A stretch of DNA of 64,000 nucleotides, taken from NCBI GenBank assembly GCA_942491415.1, contig CALOAD010000020.1:186001-250000 (forward strand), given 5' to 3'. This DNA comes from CALOAD01 sp942491415. GTDB taxonomy: Bacteria > Cyanobacteriota > Vampirovibrionia > Gastranaerophilales > CALOAD01. The notes under the pieces were generated by a model, which saw nothing but the letters and a program-made list of their open reading frames with translations, was not told where the DNA came from and did no database searches. Below, piece by piece: positions 61,863-64,000 of this stretch. How positions within the stretch are numbered: position 1 is the first letter of the stretch; each line of letters opens with the position of its first letter. Both the position numbers and the translations under genes were made by a program.

Positions 61863-63083
61863 CTAATTTTTGGCGGTTTTATTTTTTACAAAAAAGTTTT
61901 TGACTGTATCAATAAAAGATTGTTTTTTTACGATGGTATCATCCTTTTCTTTTATTATAACCGTATTTGATAGTATTGCAGCAAGTTCTTTGAAACTTTG
62001 AGCAACATTTGATGTTGGGTTTAAATCTGTGACGGGTATGCCTTTATTGATGGATGACATCATCGCAAAATAATTGTTAGGTATTTTCCAAAATATCGGA
62101 TGATTAAGAACTTCTTCTACATCCTCGGTTTGTATTTCATCGTCCGGCATGTAGCGGTTTATTGTTAATTTTATCTTTTCAGAAGAGTATCCTAGTCTGT
62201 TAAATAAATCCATGCATCTTTGAGCATTTCGTATTGAAGGTAGGTTTACCATTGAAATTAAAAGTATTTGATCTGAAACATCAAGTGCACTAAGTGTTTT
62301 GCCGTCAAAATTGCTGCTTGTATCTATTACTACGTAAGAAAAATGAGATTTTAAGGCTTCTATTAGAGTACTTATTTGCTCTGCTGAAATGTCTTCGGCT
62401 TGCTCAAGATATGGTGGATCGGCAAGTATATAAAGGTTTTTATTTTTATATTTTTCTAAGGTACCTAATAAAAATGATTCATCAACTCTATTTAGATTTG
62501 ATGCAACGTATGAAATATCGAAAGAGGGGTTTAAATCCAAAAATGTAGTTACATCACCAAGTTGCAAGTTTAAATCGACAAGGGCAACTCTTTCACCTGT
62601 TATGTTTGCTAAATTTAAAGCAAGATTTGTTGCTAAAGCTGTTTTTCCTATACCGCCTTTATTGCTAAAAATGGTGAAAATTTCACATTTTTTATTTGTG
62701 CTTGAATCATCGATTCTTTTTGTTGATTTTTCAAGGGCTTGTTTCAATTCTAAAGGGTCTATAGGGCGTTTTAAAAACTCTCGAGAGCCGGCTCTCATTG
62801 CTTTAATAACTAAGTCGGTTGAATTTTCTTCTGCCATTGCAATTACAAAACCTGATTTATGTTGAATTGATATTTTGTTAATTAATTCAAGAGCGGTGTT
62901 TGTATCTTTTGAAATGTCAATCAAAATAATTTGAGGTTGCTCTTTAAGGACAAAATCGCACCCTTCGAGTATATTATCAAACTCACCTTTTATAATGATG
63001 TTGTCAAAATGCTCTAATTGGTTTTTTAGAGTGGCTCTTGATGTTTGGTCGTTGTCAATAATTACAAGCTTTGTTGAGCTCAT
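61863..63083 (-). CDS. tadZ: TadZ/CpaE-like protein
   Basis: 406 residues: an N-terminal receiver-like domain (IILIDISKD; GSREFLKRPIDPLEL), then a ParA/MinD ATPase with deviant Walker A FSNKGGIGKTALATNLALNL and VALVDLNLQLGDVTTFLDL. TadZ places the Tad machine, often at a pole. The receiver keeps an Asp in the usual beta-3 position. Directly follows the secretin gene. Confidence 0.92.
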   Translation of the reverse strand: MSSTKLVIIDNDQTSRATLKNQLEHFDNIIIKGEFDNILEGCDFVLKEQPQIILIDISKDTNTALELINKISIQHKSGFVIAMAEENSTDLVIKAMRAGSREFLKRPIDPLELKQALEKSTKRIDDSSTNKKCEIFTIFSNKGGIGKTALATNLALNLANITGERVALVDLNLQLGDVTTFLDLNPSFDISYVASNLNRVDESFLLGTLEKYKNKNLYILADPPYLEQAEDISAEQISTLIEALKSHFSYVVIDTSSNFDGKTLSALDVSDQILLISMVNLPSIRNAQRCMDLFNRLGYSSEKIKLTINRYMPDDEIQTEDVEEVLNHPIFWKIPNNYFAMMSSINKGIPVTDLNPTSNVAQSFKELAAILSNTVIIKEKDDTIVKKQSFIDTVKNFFVKNKTAKN

Positions 63084-63084
63084 T

Positions 63085-63999
63085 TTAAATCCTATCTATG
63101 TTTGTTTCTTCATTATTAATAATGGTGGGGGTTACAAAAATCATCAAATCGGTTTCGTCTTTACGTTTTGAGTCGTTACCGAAAAGCCTTCCAATAATAG
63201 GAATGTTGCCGATTATTGGAACGAGTGTGTTTGTTTGTTGGTTGGAAGTTTTATATAAGCCTGCAATTATAAGGGTTTCACCATCGGCAAGCTCTACAGT
63301 AGTGTCTACACTTCTTGTTTTAAAACCGTAGGCGGTGCCGCCTCCTTGTTGTTGAATGGTAGAACTTGAGTCGATTTCACTTACTTCAGGTTTTATTTCC
63401 AATTGAATTCTTTTAGAGTCTTCTAAAATTGTAGGTGTAAAAGATACATTAACACCGATTTTTTTATATTCATAACCTACATTTCCGCCTTCTCCGACTG
63501 AAGAAGGAACAGGAACTTCTTGACCTGCGTTAAATTCGGCTTCTTTTTGGTTTGCTGCCAAAAGGGTCGGCTCCGCAAGGGTTTTAGCGTTTCCGTTCTG
63601 TTCTGCTACTCTTAAAACAGAGGCTATGTTATCATTATCAAAAAACTTTATAAATCTAAATCCATTTAAAGTTCCGTCAAAATCAAAAAGAGAGTCGTTT
63701 TTATTAGTTACGCCCAGTGTTTCGAGAGCTGTGTTAGAAAGATCTCCTTTTGAAAAAGTTGAGCCTATTTGGTTTGTGACTGATTTGCTTGCTTCGACAA
63801 TACGTACAGAAATTTGTACTTGGCTGGCAGGGCTTTCTGCAAGATCGATTATTTCAAATCCGTGTGCTTTACCCAGTTCCAGGATTCTGTTTTTAACATA
63901 AGAGGTTGATACTTGACCGGAGAGCACTACACCTTTTGGGGTGAAGTTTAAGTTTATTTCTTCATTAGGGGTGATGTTATTGATTGCGTTTAAAAATGC
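63085..63999 (-). CDS. RcpA/CpaC-type secretin (5' partial)
   Basis: The frame is open to the right window edge; about 305 residues are present. A BON-like end (INLNFTPKGVVLSGQVSTSY) is followed by the secretin domain: VRIVEASKSVTNQIGSTFSK, AEPTLLAANQKEAEFNAGQE and GLYKTSNQQTNTLVPIIGNI. It forms the outer-membrane pore of the Tad pilus, evidence for a diderm envelope. Signal peptide and N-terminus lie outside the window. Confidence 0.92.
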   Translation of the reverse strand, partial: AFLNAINNITPNEEINLNFTPKGVVLSGQVSTSYVKNRILELGKAHGFEIIDLAESPASQVQISVRIVEASKSVTNQIGSTFSKGDLSNTALETLGVTNKNDSLFDFDGTLNGFRFIKFFDNDNIASVLRVAEQNGNAKTLAEPTLLAANQKEAEFNAGQEVPVPSSVGEGGNVGYEYKKIGVNVSFTPTILEDSKRIQLEIKPEVSEIDSSSTIQQQGGGTAYGFKTRSVDTTVELADGETLIIAGLYKTSNQQTNTLVPIIGNIPIIGRLFGNDSKRKDETDLMIFVTPTIINNEETNIDRI

Positions 64000-64000
64000 T

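Overview
The window is low-GC bacterial chromosome, roughly two-thirds A+T by eye, with mostly AAGGAG-type ribosome binding sites and a fair number of GTG and TTG starts. The organism is probably a flagellated, fermentative, diderm bacterium: a flagellar export and basal-body cluster, a Tad pilus locus with an outer-membrane secretin, and a fused gamma/alpha 2-oxoacid:ferredoxin oxidoreductase. The gene mix, the SigB/SigF-type sigma factor and the look of the ribosomal and ACP proteins would suit a non-photosynthetic cyanobacterial relative (Melainabacteria/Vampirovibrionia). That placement is an inference from memory of these families, not a search.

Layout. 1-8.8 kb: 3' part of uvrA; a small protein resembling the anti-sigma-28 factor FlgM; a TPR gene split at a run of eight A; a CxxCxxCC protein; korAB; marC. 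8.9-13.0 kb: an accessory island with a duplicated korB 3' end, two copies of a dispersed repeat element in inverted orientation, a double helix-turn-helix regulator divergent from a 41-residue ORF, a three-gene cluster of proteins sharing a C-terminal TPPK motif, an ORF6N protein and tRNA-Arg(CCU). 13.0-25.3 kb: a minus-strand flagellar operon (two FlgF/FlgG-type rod proteins, flgB, flgC, a lytic transglycosylase, fliE, fliF, a divergent fliG-like gene, fliH, flhA, fliI, fliJ, fliK and a hook-family gene). 25.3-26.8 kb: two unknown genes, a hexanucleotide tandem repeat and a long stem-loop. 26.8-28.4 kb: leuD-leuB. 28.6-35.0 kb: a winged-helix gene, then yceD-rpmF-plsX-fabH-fabD-fabG-acpP-fabF. 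35.1-36.9 kb: anmK and a CMP-sugar synthetase. 37.0-41.8 kb: smc-scpA-scpB. 42-44.6 kb: prepilin peptidase, sigma factor, rplU-rpmA. 44.9-49.8 kb: a putative zinc-protease-like protein, tdk, a third repeat copy, dxr, a metallo-beta-lactamase-fold hydrolase and rnhC. 50.0-52.2 kb: CBS protein, a small unknown protein and a stand-alone TOPRIM protein. 52.3-58.2 kb: pyrH-frr-cdsA-rnc-rpe, a coiled-coil protein and bioA. 58.4-64.0 kb: a minus-strand Tad locus (secretin, TadZ, TadA, TadB, TadC), cut by the window end.

How the genes connect. Two surface machines dominate: the flagellum and the Tad/type IV pilus system, with a prepilin peptidase and a group-3 sigma factor as possible links. The FlgM-like gene, if real, would couple hook completion to late flagellar gene expression. 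The rest is core metabolism and housekeeping in conventional operon orders. The most unusual material is in the 8.9-13.0 kb island and in the dispersed repeats it shares with 46.6-47.0 kb.
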